NCBI GenBank assembly: GCA_963573305.1
Contig: OY754336.1
Coordinates: forward strand, 1,178,001 to 1,242,000
Origin: Pyrrhosoma nymphula
Lineage: Eukaryota; Arthropoda; Insecta; Odonata; Coenagrionidae
Direction: 5' to 3'
DNA length: 64,000 bases
The notes under the pieces were generated by a model that was given only the letters and a program-made list of their open reading frames with translations, ran no database searches and was not told the DNA's origin. Positions 46,101 to 55,379 of this stretch are shown in pieces; position 1 is the first letter of the stretch, and the number at the start of each line of letters is the position of its first letter. Position numbers and translations under genes: made by a program.

Positions 46101-47153
46101 GTCTATATCCCAACCACCACATTCTTGGGAAATATGGAGCAATACAGTCCCTTTCCCTTCGATCTTCAAGGGTGCACCATCCCCAACAGTCACTTCTCCA
46201 CTACAAGGCACAAAGTTCCTTATCAAATCTCTCCTGTAAGTCATATGGTCAGATGCCCCACAGTCCAACAGCCACACACTTTGATCTTGGGCATTCTCAG
46301 CCCTTTGGGTACACAATGCCTTGTACTGTTGCGTAACAACCGACGCCTTGACCCTCACCTCACGGTTTTGTCCCTCTTCTGCGACCACCTTCGGACACTG
46401 GCGAGAAATGTGGCCTTTCTCCCCACAGGCGTAGCACCAAAAATTCCTTTTACCTTTTATTTGTTCATTTCTCCCTTTAGCTTGAGTCCCATTGTGCCTA
46501 GTGTTCTCACTCTGTCTCCGTGACGCCTTCAATGCTTGGTGGTCCCTCTGTTCATCGGAAGACCGCAAACGTTTTTCCTCCAAAAGTAACTTCGCTTTCA
46601 CCTTTTGCGTTGAGAGGCCGCCTTCGATTTCCCGTTCCAAGCTACGTATGAGACCCTCATACTTGTCCATTGGGAGTCCCATTAAGTAGAAGGCAGCTAA
46701 AGCACTGTCTGAAAATTCAAGGCCGCACTTCTTGATCTTTCTATTGAGGTCTTGGATTTGGGATACATATTGTTGCACAGTAATATCTTCAGTCTTCCTC
46801 ATGTTTACCATCTCTCTGAGGAACAACGTCTGTTGTAAAAGCCCGAAGTCTGTGCACACGTTTTCTAAGGCGTCCCATATCTCCTTGGCAGTTTCGAAGT
46901 CACAAATATCATCCAAAAATGAGTCACTCACGTACGAAATTAAAATGCCTTTGGCTACGTCGTTTAGTTTTGCACGCCGGCGTAACTCGTTTACGTCTGT
47001 CTCCTCCGTGCTCCACCCAACGATAGACTCCCAGCAGCCACTCCTTAAACATAAAGCTTTAACTCTAATTGCCCACTTATAATAATTATCGCCATTTAGC
47101 ATGGGACACTTGGCAATTTCCTCCCGTTGCTCGTTATCCCATGTTCCCGCCAT
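43122..47153 (-). CDS. Copia gag-pol polyprotein (about 1343 aa)
   Basis: One uninterrupted frame. I take the start MAGTWDNEQREE at 47153; an in-frame ATG at 47189 adds 12 residues, used for numbering here. Domains: a Copia-type gag; zinc knuckle C252-x2-C255-x4-H260-x4-C265; protease DCGASDHM (309-316); integrase with H448/H453-C475/C478 and catalytic D506, D569, E605 (DD35E); reverse transcriptase with YVDD at 1041-1044; RNase H with YADADWAND (about 1204) and TTHAEY (E1249). Integrase precedes RT, the Copia order. Between them (764-815) is a GEEVLPxP-type repeat. All catalytic residues checked are present. It makes virus-like particles and copies the element's RNA into DNA. No frameshift separates gag from pol. 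Confidence 0.97.
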   Translation of the reverse strand: MAGTWDNEQREEIAKCPMLNGDNYYKWAIRVKALCLRSGCWESIVGWSTEETDVNELRRRAKLNDVAKGILISYVSDSFLDDICDFETAKEIWDALENVCTDFGLLQQTLFLREMVNMRKTEDITVQQYVSQIQDLNRKIKKCGLEFSDSALAAFYLMGLPMDKYEGLIRSLEREIEGGLSTQKVKAKLLLEEKRLRSSDEQRDHQALKASRRQSENTRHNGTQAKGRNEQIKGKRNFWCYACGEKGHISRQCPKVVAEEGQNREVRVKASVVTQQYKALCTQRAENAQDQSVWLLDCGASDHMTYRRDLIRNFVPCSGEVTVGDGAPLKIEGKGTVLLHISQECGGWDIDFSEVLYVPSLQDNLISQGMLEEKGLKIVAYGGEAKILESNNLIFKAQRVGRLYYVTTAGGVTVESLKAELRGHQKASRVSFSTWHDCLGHLNEATMKKLSYVNVEGGLPGECNVCIQGKMRRMKFPKCSKEKAGEVLDRVHSDVVGPITPATIGGNRYFCTFIDEYSHFAWAIPIHKKGDVFETFKKFQCRVEQEKGKKIKEFQSDNGGEYTGASFKMHLEASGILHRLSVPYTPQQNGTAERLNQTLMNVTRCLLLRSGLSHHFWGEALSTACYTRSLCPTSAIGGGIPFELWNGRKVNDSDVAHLRVFGCQAWAWVPLKEGKLGPRAVECVMLGYQEGIKGYRLWNLREQKVIVSRDVIFRENVFPGKMRGSPGQPFHLEESGAALPIEWLMVEDEPASGEEVLLAQGEEVLPAPGEEVLPVPGEEEFPVQGEEVHPIPGEDEHHVPAREEEAGLRRSIRERIPRTCQCCNLVHTTCTDVQIPETAEEALQGSHASQWRASMEEELNHMREQGTWEVVERPLGGNVVGSKWVFTTKRNEYGNTRFKARLVALGYRQVEGVDYFETFSPVIQRKTIRVLMAAAIEKGWDIQQLDVVGAYLNCPLDETVYMEQAPCFPEPGRSPRYFVYNLFKSVYGLKQSGRNWNNFLNGCLLKMGLLRCVSDPCVYKGSGIIVGVYVDDMLMVGEKRSIEDFKCELARQVKVKDLGEIKSLLSLSVTRTNDVLIVSQEAYVDSVLSMFNMSECKAVTTPLEMGNVTRDMNENDEAIFDTRLYRKAIGCLLFLSGGTRPDIANAVCKLSQHCEKPTKGDWKRVKHVFRYLKGTRGYALHYSRTGRPIDVYADADWANDKADAKSISGYVFKLAGAAVIWRSKKQGCVATSTTHAEYISMYEAVTEVVWLKAFLQEINLCAFVSTPCAVNVDNQGAMCIAENNSVSDRSKHINVKFHFIREQIACGGLVFKYVSSAENIADILTKSLPGPRTRLFSDMLGLK
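44745..44900 (-). repeat. In-frame 27-bp minisatellite in Copia pol
   Basis: Encodes about six variants of a nine-residue acidic/proline unit (GEEVLPxPG) in the linker between integrase and reverse transcriptase. Units differ at several bases, so it is not perfectly homogenised. Copy number may vary between elements. Confidence 0.85.
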
Positions 47154-47239
47154 TTTTCTCCTCGTGAGTTTACGTTCCAGAAACAACACTTCCCGGTTTT
47201 TACTCTACTTATACTCTTTTGCTAAACCTATTGCGTACT

Positions 47240-47253
47240 CTGGGCCCATAACC
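47240..47253 (-). promoter_or_regulatory. Primer binding site, half-tRNA(iMet) type
   Basis: Directly inside the 5' LTR the element strand reads GGTTATGGGCCCAG, complementary to the anticodon arm of initiator tRNA-Met. Drosophila copia is known to prime from an internal fragment of that tRNA instead of its 3' end; this element seems to do the same. Confidence 0.8.
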
Positions 47254-47498
47254 TGTTAAAAATAGGTTTCCAGCCGCAATAATTTTTATCTCCCTAACTA
47301 CTGCGGATGGATAGGATTGCAATCATATAAGTTCAATGACAAACCACACTGCTTGAATGCTGAAACGAGACTGACTTTATTTTATTCGTTCGTCACCTTT
47401 CTCCAACGACCAAAAACAAATGAGAAACATAATGCATGTAAATTCAAATCATTCCAACACAGATGTTCATTATTTATGAAACTTAACGCATTATAACA
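47254..47498 (-). repeat. 5' LTR of Copia element
   Basis: 245 bp, reads as the same sequence as the LTR at 42727-42971. It would hold the element promoter and, in transcripts, the repeat region. Confidence 0.95.
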
Positions 47499-47728
47499 CG
47501 TAGTCATTCACATTGCTATCGTAATCTTCTCTTGAAAAATATTGGCATATAACCTTCACCTTTTTCTAAATTACTCTTTTGTTGTTTGTTGCTTTTTAAT
47601 TAAATCTAACTAGAATATCACACACAACAAATATTACACAAAAAATTAATGTCTTAAAATTTCTGCTTTTCCATTCTCCTTGGATACCTTTGATGGGGAG
47701 ACTGGGATGTGCACAGATATGTTTTAGG

Positions 47729-48786
47729 TAGGGTGACCAGATGTCAGATGTCAAGAGATGAAAAAGAGGGCAGCACCCTACGAAAAAGAAGGACATAAGG
47801 GGGAAAAAGGAGGACACTTGAAAAATAGCAATTTAATAATTCAGAACAATAAAAATCTATTAGCACTATGCTTTAATACATTCGTCCGTGGATCTTATTT
47901 TTTCAAGCAATTTTGGCATTTCTACAGAAATTTATAAAATTCCATACAAGAATGTTGCTTGAAATTGTAATTGACTATTATGAGTCCCTTTACTGAGACA
48001 ATGTTTAATTTGTTTCTCTTATCAGTCCACTGAGATGAAATAAGAGAAAATACCCTTTATGCATTTGCATTGTGCCCTGGTATGCTGAAGAAATATTCAG
48101 AAATTTTGAGAAGTTCTGAATGGCTATCAACAGATTTAAAATAACACTGTCAAATAAAATTGGAAGTTCTAAAAATTCGGACATGTACCATTTAAACACA
48201 GTTCCTATTTCTATTAAACAAGGATAAATGCAGTGAAGTAACAACCATGTACTCACCTTTATTAGCAACAGAGACAAAAGTTCCTGCTGTACAAATTTTA
48301 CATTCTGCTTCATAATCATTCCTTCCTTTCTTAAAAGAAGGATACTTTTTGGCGGTTTCGTGCGAAAATTTTCATTTTCGCTTGGGCATGCATTGCATTT
48401 TTAATGATTTAACTTAAAACGTAAGAAATTGACCAAGTACATCTGCCTTCATATCCACAACTAGCCCAGCCGCGGATATCCACAAATATCGGATTCCAAA
48501 AGTGCAAGATCACCACAGAATAACAGCCGCACGAATATTATTCGTGAACAGACGGTCGAGTCCGAGTCATTTGTTTGGCTTTAGCGGAAGTGTTGCCGTA
48601 GGCGGTACCTACTGTACACTACAAGAAAGTAGGTATGATGAAGTGCACCAAAGCTGAAATTTCAAATATAATCATGATGACCAAAAAGGAGGACATTTTC
48701 CGATTCTTTAAAAATCCGCCCGGACACCGGACATACTTCTAAAAAGGAGGACATGTCCAGATTAATCCGGACATCTGGTCACCCTA
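47729..48786. mobile_element. Non-autonomous hAT-type element, 1,058 bp
   Basis: Both ends read TAGGGTGACCAGATGTC in inverted orientation. Flanks 47721-47728 and 48787-48794 are both GTTTTAGG, a perfect 8-bp duplication. GGACAT words repeat near both ends. A 104-codon minus-strand frame inside (48005-48319) has no transposase motif. Confidence 0.9.
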
Positions 48787-48880
48787 GTTTTAGGGACACT
48801 GGTTTTTCAAGGTGAATGACTGTAGGGTCAAGGGCGTATCCAGGAGGGGGCAAGGAGGGGCAGCTGCCCCCCCTTCCAAC

Positions 48881-49544
48881 CAGGGATATGATCCGAAAAG
48901 GAACTTTAAGTTTAGTGCCGGACCTGGAAGGTACGAAACTATCCCAGATGGTAAAGTGATGGACCTGGGAGGCACCCAAACTCAAGAGTCGGAGCCTCGG
49001 CGTCGAAGGCATCCCAACCCTTCACTGCAGGTGGTTTATGGCACCAACTGACCAGTCACACTATAGTTTATAACTTCTTAAAGTTGAACAAAAATGGCAA
49101 AATTATGTTCGTCTTTCTGTTGCACTAGTCACACTTGTGAAAATGGTTTTTTCATCCAAGTTATATGATATATATTAACCATTTTACCTGATTTAGTAAT
49201 TTAATGCACATTAAACTGGCTTGGATTACTAAATTACGTAAAATGATTAATATCTATCGTATAAATGCGATGATAAAACCATTTTCATGAGCGTGACTAG
49301 TGCAACACAAAGGCGAACATAATTTTGCCATTTATGTTCAACTTTAAGAAGTTATAAACTATAGTGTGACTGATCAGTTGGTGTCATAAACCACCTGCAG
49401 TGAAGGGTTGGGTCGTCTTCGACGCCGAGGTTCCGACTCTTGAGTTTGGGTGCCTCCCAGGTCCATCACTTTACCATCTGGGATAGTTTCGTACTTTCCA
49501 GGTCCGGCATTAAACTTAAAGTTCCTTTTCGGATCACATCCCTG
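48881..49544. repeat. Long inverted repeat, 320-bp arms, 24-bp loop
   Basis: 48881-49200 pairs with 49225-49544 along its length, with scattered mismatches that increase toward the loop. A transcript would fold into a long double-stranded hairpin. The arm contains a frame reading GPGRYETIPDGKVMDLGG whose source I do not recognise. Confidence 0.9.
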
Positions 49545-49602
49545 CTTCCAACTGGAAAAATTTTAAAATAGCAACAAATATAAAAAACAAATTCCTGAAA
49601 AT

Positions 49603-50273
49603 TTGATTTACATGTTGGTTGTTGGTATTTCAACATTTTGGAAGAAACTAATTACGAATCTGAACGTTGATGTTACCGACACTTGCGTTTCTGGCCGACA
49701 AAAGCATATAAGCAACCCCCTAGCTGGAAATCCATCTGAATTTTGGAGAAGGTCACTAATAATAATTCCTCACTTCGATTCCATCATTTCATTTTTAGAA
49801 GTCAGATTTTCTGCAGATAAAATGCCTGCATTTTCATTGACACATTTCCATCCAAGCAACATGAGAGGTTTTTTTGGGGAATTTGAATGAAGTTATTCCA
49901 TCTTGTACAAATTTTTACAATTTGGAAGGCACTGATTGCTGTGGTTTAAAATTTTGAATGTGATACAGGAAGTGCCAGACATAATTGAAGTTTTTAAAAA
50001 GAGCGAATTGCTTTTCCCGACCATTAGAAAGGTGATATGTACCTACTGATGTTGCTTTCACTGCCCTGCATAACAAGCACTATTGAGCGGTCATTCAGCT
50101 TCCTTCGCCAAATTCAAACATGGCTAAGATCAACTATTGGTGAAAATAGGTTAAATGGGTTAGTAATGCTAAGCATTCACTGTCAATGGGTTTTCGCAAA
50201 CAAGGTGCAATTAGTGGAAGCTGTAGTTAAAAAATTCACAGATAATCCTAGCAAATTATTGCTCAAGAATTAA
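49603..50273 (+). pseudogene. hAT-type transposase C-terminal fragments
   Basis: The first frame ends with PSEFWRRSLIIIPHFDSIIS and a FSLTHFHPSN block. After a frame change the second reads LPCITSTIERSFSFLRQIQT, WLRSTIGENRLNGLVML, the dimerisation region of hAT proteins related to the 52-kDa repressor (P52rIPK) type transposases. The N-terminal zinc finger and most of the catalytic core are absent. Confidence 0.75.
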
Positions 50274-50595
50274 TTTCTTTTAATAAATGGTGTTTGTTCT
50301 TCCTTATGTTACTATGAATTATTGCATGGCACCCTAAACACCTCCTCCACTGATGTTCAAAGCTATTGTTCCAGAATTAATGTATTTTTTAAATAAATTG
50401 TGTTCACTGTTCTTCCTTTTGTTATTGTATATTATTGCATGTCACCTCCTCCTCCATGAGGTTGAATTCAGAAATCTGCCCCCCCTACAGTTTTGAGCTG
50501 GATTCATCCTTGCATAGGGGGGGATAGAAACATGCATGATGGCAAGGACAGGGGTTGTGACGTGCACAAATCGAGCATTGAACTAAAAGCATTCG

Positions 50596-50733
50596 GGGCA
50601 AAAACCCTTAATTATTACAATTCCACACATTTTTATTTCCAAGGTACATTTACTTTGGTCTGCTGTAGACGTCAAAATTGATCGGGAAATAAATAAGTGT
50701 GGAGTATTGTATTATATTTAAGGGTTTTTGCCC
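50596..50733. repeat. 138-bp foldback (MITE-like)
   Basis: GGGCAAAAACCCTTAA at the left end and its reverse complement at the right open ~40-bp imperfect arms that continue through ATTCCACAC/GTGTGGAGT. A second inner/outer pair (AAGGTACATT near 50645, AATGTACCTT near 50756) straddles the right boundary. No duplication is clear. Confidence 0.7.
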
Positions 50734-50769
50734 ATCATAATGCCCGATTGGTCAATGTACCTTGAAATG

Positions 50770-51010
50770 TCTTTATGTTGAAGATTATACATACAAATGC
50801 TGAGGCCTCCAGGTAACTTACAGATGGTATCTTCCATGTTTTTCTCAATAATGCTGGTTGTGGATCTCCGAGGGCAAGTGTCAATTCTGTCACTGTGTCA
50901 CCATCTTGAAATTGTTCAAACCACTCACAAACACTTATGCAACCCATGCATGCATCCCCTCGCATGGTACAGAGCTTTGCATAAGCCAGTGAACAGATAT
51001 CGCTATAAGC
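50770..51010 (-). pseudogene. Degraded mariner-type transposase fragment
   Basis: Minus-strand reading MRGDACMGCISVCEWFEQFQ with a following DG..T and GDPQPALLRKTW resembles the helix-turn-helix to linker region (VFEWF..F.DG...V.DDPR.G) of mariner transposases. No terminal repeats were found. It lies just before A2M exon 2. Confidence 0.45.
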
Positions 51011-51068
51011 TTTTGGCAAAGTTGAATCAAGAGAATCTGCTTAATCATCATGCTGTCTTAATTTTCAG

Positions 51069-51229
51069 GGGATTTGTTTTCACGGCTCCGAAAAGAGTTC
51101 TTGTTGAAAGCAATGAGACGGTGTGCCTTTCATTGCATAACATACCTGGATCTGGGTATGTGCATGTGGACATACTCCATACTGATTCCGATGAAAAAAT
51201 TGCCTCATTGCAGCATAGGCTGAAACCAG
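51069..51229 (+). CDS. A2M/TEP/CD109-like gene, exon 2 (MG1 domain)
   Basis: Acceptor ATTTTCAG and donor CCAG|GTGAGC. The frame reads GFVFTAPKRVLVESNETVCL then SLHNIPGSGYVHVDIL, the first strands of the macroglobulin MG1 domain that begins alpha-2-macroglobulin, CD109 and insect thioester proteins. It enters in the third codon position and leaves after the first, and exon 3 supplies the next two (GAC). These large secreted or membrane-anchored proteins trap proteases or mark surfaces in innate immunity. The thioester itself is far downstream of this window, so the precise subfamily (TEP, Mcr or CD109) stays open. Confidence 0.88.
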
Positions 51230-52780
51230 GTGAGCAAAATATTTAACTCATCTATTTTTTATGAATCTTAAGTAAATTTTAATTATGAATGCCCTCGAGT
51301 AGTGCAATCAGTTGCATTATGACTGTTTTCCACTTTTAGAAAACCTCTCCTATGATATCCTTTAATTGTATCTGGCAATTCAACATTGTGTAGTTACCCT
51401 TCTTGCCACTGCTTTGAAACTGATGGGAAATTATTATCCCTTGCAACGATCCCCTCCTTGACATTAAGTTGGTTTAAAAAAAAATGCAATGCATATTAAC
51501 ACTAAGACTACAGAACTTATTAGTCACATTTTTCCTATGAGCAGAAAATTTTGCTAAGGTAAATTGATAAGAATTTTGTAAATAATACAATTTGGGTGTA
51601 ATATACATGTATGTATTAAACTTTTTTTTATTTATTTTTTTCAAGAAGAAAATTTTTACCACATCAATTGACATGTTTAGTTACCTCCGTGATTAGCAAA
51701 ATCTATCAAACATTATCCTGCTATGCACCTTTTTAAATATGATTTATGACACGAGTATTATTCCTGTTCATGGCGTATGGTCACTGATTTTATCAATTTA
51801 AATCTTTTTACCCTTCAAAAAATTCTCGCAGTTTCTCACTAAATCTGACTAATTCTATTGAGAACTTTGGTGCTTATATAATTTGGAAGCTGAGAAATGA
51901 CCAGACCATATCAGAATCGAAGAGACTTTTTTAGATTAAGAGAGAAATATTCAGATTGCCACAGAATCTTGTTTCAGAGTAAATGAGATGTGTGTAGAAT
52001 CATTGAGAAATAAAGATTCGTCGAGAAATCGTGAGAATAATACAGCCCCGTATCTGTCGAGATTACCTGAGATCGCCCGAGACCCGTCCAGAGTTCCTAC
52101 ACGGGGTACAGATTTTGTGAGAATCGTTGAGAAATAAAGATTCGTCGAGAAATCGTGAGAATAATACCATACTGATGATGCCACACCTATTGCCTCAGTG
52201 CCACACCTATTGCTGGTGGCTGGCTACACCTATGCTCATAGGTTAGCTATCTATGTGCCAGACAGAAACGTATAAAATACGATGACTCGGACGTGCGCGC
52301 GTGCTACATAAGAAAGTACAACTACTCGATAACTCGACTCAGAGTCGACTGACGAAAGACACGAACGAATAGCGTGCGGGCTGACTGGCGGGGGCGGCAA
52401 TGCGTGCGGCACCGCAAGGGGGGGCGTGCGCCCCCCATATGTATCCGCCACTGGCACGATGTACCCCGCGATATTACTCCACTTACTGCCTTCGTTCGCC
52501 TATATTACGCCATAATACGAGTTGATTCTTGCACATTTGAAACGAGTTTATACAATGTGAAACGAGGTAGTGTGTTACTAGCTGAAACCATACAGTACGA
52601 GATGAAACAACCAATTCCTCTCTAGTTAAGACAAGGAGATTCTAGAAGAATCAAGCTGCCCCGAAACGACACCGCCTGACCAGCCCCTAGCTACGACGCT
52701 GAAGCTAACGTGCGTGAATTGGAAAAATCTTGTTTATTCGCAAAAATCTTGTTTATTTAATAATATTTATTTATTTTAAT
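51230..52780. other. Intron 2, left part
   Basis: Contains a 48-bp direct repeat (51996-52043 and 52120-52167, one mismatch) and a GC-rich hAT-type end ending near 52456 (minus-strand CAGTGGCGGATACATATGGG). No gene was found. Confidence 0.5.
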
Positions 52781-53090
52781 CCAAGAGACATTTAAAATGC
52801 ATAGGACAATTCAGTACATATAAGAATATAATAAATTGGGATCACAGCATAAATTCATTCACGGAGTAAAACAATTTGTTTTGCAAAAACACTTTCAATT
52901 TTTTTGTAAAAGTCCTATAACAATCAATCCTTTTCAATTCTGAAGGCAATTTATTAAACAGTTTAAGACCAGTTGATCTAGGTCCAAGAGCAGCACCCTT
53001 GGTCCTTACAAAACACCTATGGAAGTCATCATGGGTTCTTATGCCATAATTTTGGATATGAAAATTTTCACCAGCACAGTAATATTGCAT
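52760..53090 (-). pseudogene. LINE ORF2 C-terminal tail
   Basis: Minus-strand frame with GIRTHDDFH, GLKLFNKLPSELKRI, FTKKLKVFLQNKLFYSVNEF, the terminal block of Jockey/CR1-type ORF2. It is followed by a T/A-rich 3' end at 52740-52780. No RT core remains. Confidence 0.6.
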
Positions 53091-53405
53091 ATATATTTAT
53101 ACTATGTGGCAATATAGAATAACAGTTATCTGGCATTAATTAATGGCAAATAACTTTTATCAAGATTTTATGGTATTTCCTCAAACTAACACGGAATTAT
53201 CATTTAATGATTTTTGTTCTCGAAGTCACATTTATCCACGGAAGTGACTAGATATATACGTCTTTCTCAGTGCCAGTACATCAGTAATGGGTGCAAGCAT
53301 ATGTGCGTAGAGTTGCAAAGTAGGTAGTCATGTAGGGAATGAAATGATAGGTAGATGTGAGATAGTATACTGTGACAAACTAAATCACGCCATTACGCAA
53401 TAACA
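53081..53405. repeat. Dispersed ~325-bp repeat, copy 1
   Basis: Colinear with 55478-55805: shared words include TATCTGGCAT, AATGGCAAATAACTTTTATC, TATGGTATTTCCTCAAACTA, GTTCTCGAAGTCACATTTAT and CAGTAATGGGTGC. It is followed after 35 bp by a palindromic CAGTA array. Confidence 0.85.
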
Positions 53406-53439
53406 TTAAATTGATTAGTGGCAAATTATTTTTTTTTAG

Positions 53440-53580
53440 TAGTAAAAACAGTAGCAGTACAGTGGAGCTACTGTAAACAGTAGCAGTGCAGTAGACCTAC
53501 TGTAAACAGTAGAAAACAGTAGGATTACTGAAAACCGTAGAGTGTTCCAAAAAGCCTATAGGCTACTGTAAACCGTAGGT
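53440..53580. repeat. Palindromic CTACTG/CAGTAG array
   Basis: Repeats of CAGTAG and its complement, including two copies of the perfect palindrome CTACTGTAAACAGTAG. The array lies just after the first dispersed repeat, as the GTATAC array follows the second. Confidence 0.8.
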
Positions 53581-53599
53581 GAAATTTCCAGCAGGGTAG

Positions 53600-54025
53600 C
53601 ACGGAAGAAGACCCAAAAATCTGGGAATATCTCCAGAGGCAATCTGAGTACATCTGAACATATCTGAGAAGTAAATCTCTATTGCAGGCTTGCCAATTCT
53701 GAGTATATCTGAACATATAATAATAATAATAATTGCGTCTTTATTTAATCAAGTGTATTTAGGACCATTGGGTCCTCTCTTACAATAAACTTGAACAATC
53801 ACAAACATCCATGTCCTGGGAGGAGAAAAATCCTCCCCTGGCGGGATTCGAACCCGCGACCTTTGGGTTGGCAGGCGAGGATGTATCCCCGCCGCCACCG
53901 AGGCCGACAAACAAACATATCTGAGAAGTAAACCTCCGTTGTAGGCTTGCCAATTCTGAGTACATCTGAACATTTCTGAGAAGTAAACCTTAGTTGTAGG
54001 CTTGCCAATTCTGAGTAAATCTGTA
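53600..54025. repeat. 55-bp tandem repeat interrupted by a SINE
   Basis: Units containing GAGAAGTAAA and GGCTTGCCAATTCTGAG begin near 53668, 53925 and 53980. The last two are 55 bp apart; the first is separated by the SINE insertion. Further diverged AATCTGAGTA words precede it. Confidence 0.8.
53718..53913 (-). mobile_element. tRNA-derived SINE, 196 bp
   Basis: The minus-strand head at 53908 carries an A box TGGCGGCGGGG and a perfect T arm around GGTTCGAATCC (GCGGG/CCCGC). A body with AATAAA and a (ATT)n tail ends at 53718. Flanks share AACATA (53712-53717 and 53914-53919). Frames reading RPRWRRGYILACQPKGRGFE are the usual false proteins of such heads. Confidence 0.88.
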
Positions 54026-54586
54026 TAATTCTCTTTCTCACTGTTTCAAGAAAAAGGTTTCAACTTCTCAATTTTTCTCAATATGAGAAAAACCACATTG
54101 AGAATTATTCAGAAACAGCGAGAATTTTTTGAAGGGTAACTGCTTTAGCCTTCTTATTTCCTTTCTTTGCACATGTTTTGTCCCAATGGAATTATTCCAT
54201 TGTTAAAATTCTTTGTTTCTAATTGAGTCAAATGATCTCATTTTATCCGTCTCATCTATGCCTTGATTACATCTTACTTCTTATTTTTTGGTATATTATA
54301 CATTATTTTTCTTTTGGGTTATTTTTTCTATCATTTTACCTAAAGAAAACAATCATGTATCCGGTAAAAAATTTAATCCAGTTTATAATCACCATAATAC
54401 TTGAGAAATATAGACAGAATAATGTGACTTCGACAAAATTTTTCATTTTAAAGATTTTCATATTTATATCATTAATCTTTTCTGCCATGAAACTCTTTAA
54501 AAACACTTTTCTTGGCTTAGGGTTGAAATTTCTGGACATTCACGGCAGTGGTAAATTGTTTGTGTGCGTTTCCCCTTGTTCCCCCT

Positions 54587-54770
54587 ATGAAAAAATTGTA
54601 TAAAACCTGTATAAAAATTCTATACAACTTATACAGGTTGTATACAATTTGTACACATTGTATACAAATTGTATAAACCGTATAAAGTCACGTGCTGTAT
54701 ACAGCACATACAATTGTATACAGTGTACACAAATGTATACAATTTGTATACAGTGCAATAGTGGTTGCAC
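54587..54770. repeat. Palindromic GTATAC array, copy 1
   Basis: Begins CCTATGAAAAAATTGTATAA like the 55.8-kb element, then many TTGTATACA words including the perfect palindrome GTGCTGTATACAGCAC, and ends at GGTTGCACA as does the 55.8-kb copy. All frames are low-complexity Tyr/Ile/Cys peptides. Confidence 0.8.
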
Positions 54771-55042
54771 ATTTTCAAAATTATGTTTTTTAAACTACTC
54801 AATTGGTGATAATAATAGGTTCAAGCTTAGTAAATAACATGGAAATATACTGTTCTGTCAGGTAATGTACTTTTTGTTTGAATATAACATGTTAAATGCC
54901 ATGAGTTTTAGTGTGACAGCTATTTAATATCATTTAAATAGAGAATCTACCTTGATGGTATGGGGAAGCTCTTATAGTAACCCAGAATTTAAAAAAGGTT
55001 CCAGCAAAGATATAAAGAATTCACATGGAATAGCAGTAATAC

Positions 55043-55090
55043 CAGTGGCGTAGCCAGGAGGGGGCATAGGGGACACGTGTCCCCGCTCAA
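55043..55090 (+). repeat. Solitary hAT-type end
   Basis: CAGTGGCGTAGCCAGGAGGG followed by G-rich DNA and a GGGGACACGTGTCCCC palindrome is a typical terminal sequence of non-autonomous hAT elements. The second end was not found. Confidence 0.5.
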
Positions 55091-55379
55091 ACCAATTAAT
55101 TTTAACAGAAAAATATTAACCTATATAACAAATTTATTCTACTCCACTACTTAATACTAGGAAGCAAAACTAATATTGACTATTATTTTTGACAAATAGT
55201 TTATGTCTTACGTATAAAGTGATGACATCTATTACTGCCTCACACATTAACACATCTGTATGGGAATGCAATGGCTTTTTCTATATATTTTCTCCCTCGT
55301 CATCTTCAGATGATAATGAGGGGGTAGCGAATGATGTAGATATTTGCACACTGTATGCAAATGTCACACAGTACAAAAT

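Larger units (their letters stand above)
42727..47498 (-). mobile_element. Full-length Copia LTR retrotransposon (4,772 bp)
   Basis: Two 245-bp LTRs (42727-42971 and 47254-47498) start TG and end CA and read as identical to me. They are flanked by the same 5-mer CGTAG (42722-42726, 47499-47503). A single open gag-pol frame lies between them on the minus strand. Identical LTRs, an intact frame and a perfect duplication indicate a very young, possibly active insertion. Confidence 0.96.
48829..50514 (+). mobile_element. hAT-like element carrying a large palindrome
   Basis: Left end CAAGGGCGTATCCAG and right end CAAGGATGAATCCAG (reverse complement), each followed inward by G- or C-runs. The flanking 8-mers TGTAGGGT and CATAGGGG agree at 5 of 8 bases, so the duplication is weak. 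Inside are a 320-bp-arm inverted repeat and pieces of a hAT-type transposase. Confidence 0.65.
11829..51068 (+). other. Putative 39,240-bp first intron
   Basis: Bounded by a GTGAGT donor and an ATTTTCAG acceptor with matching codon phase. Almost all recognisable content is mobile DNA of many ages, some nested several deep. No other host exon on either strand could be supported inside it. Confidence 0.5.

Noticed and set aside
43333..46689. Many plus-strand frames across 43.3-47.1 kb
   Set aside because: Antisense shadows of the Copia polyprotein.
48812..49051. Open frame in the palindrome arm as a real gene
   Set aside because: It spans the transposon end and the same sequence is present inverted 300 bp away; no start or splice support. 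Origin left open.
53799..54041. Open frame RPRWRRGYILACQPKGRGFE
   Set aside because: This is the well-known false protein of a tRNA-derived SINE head.
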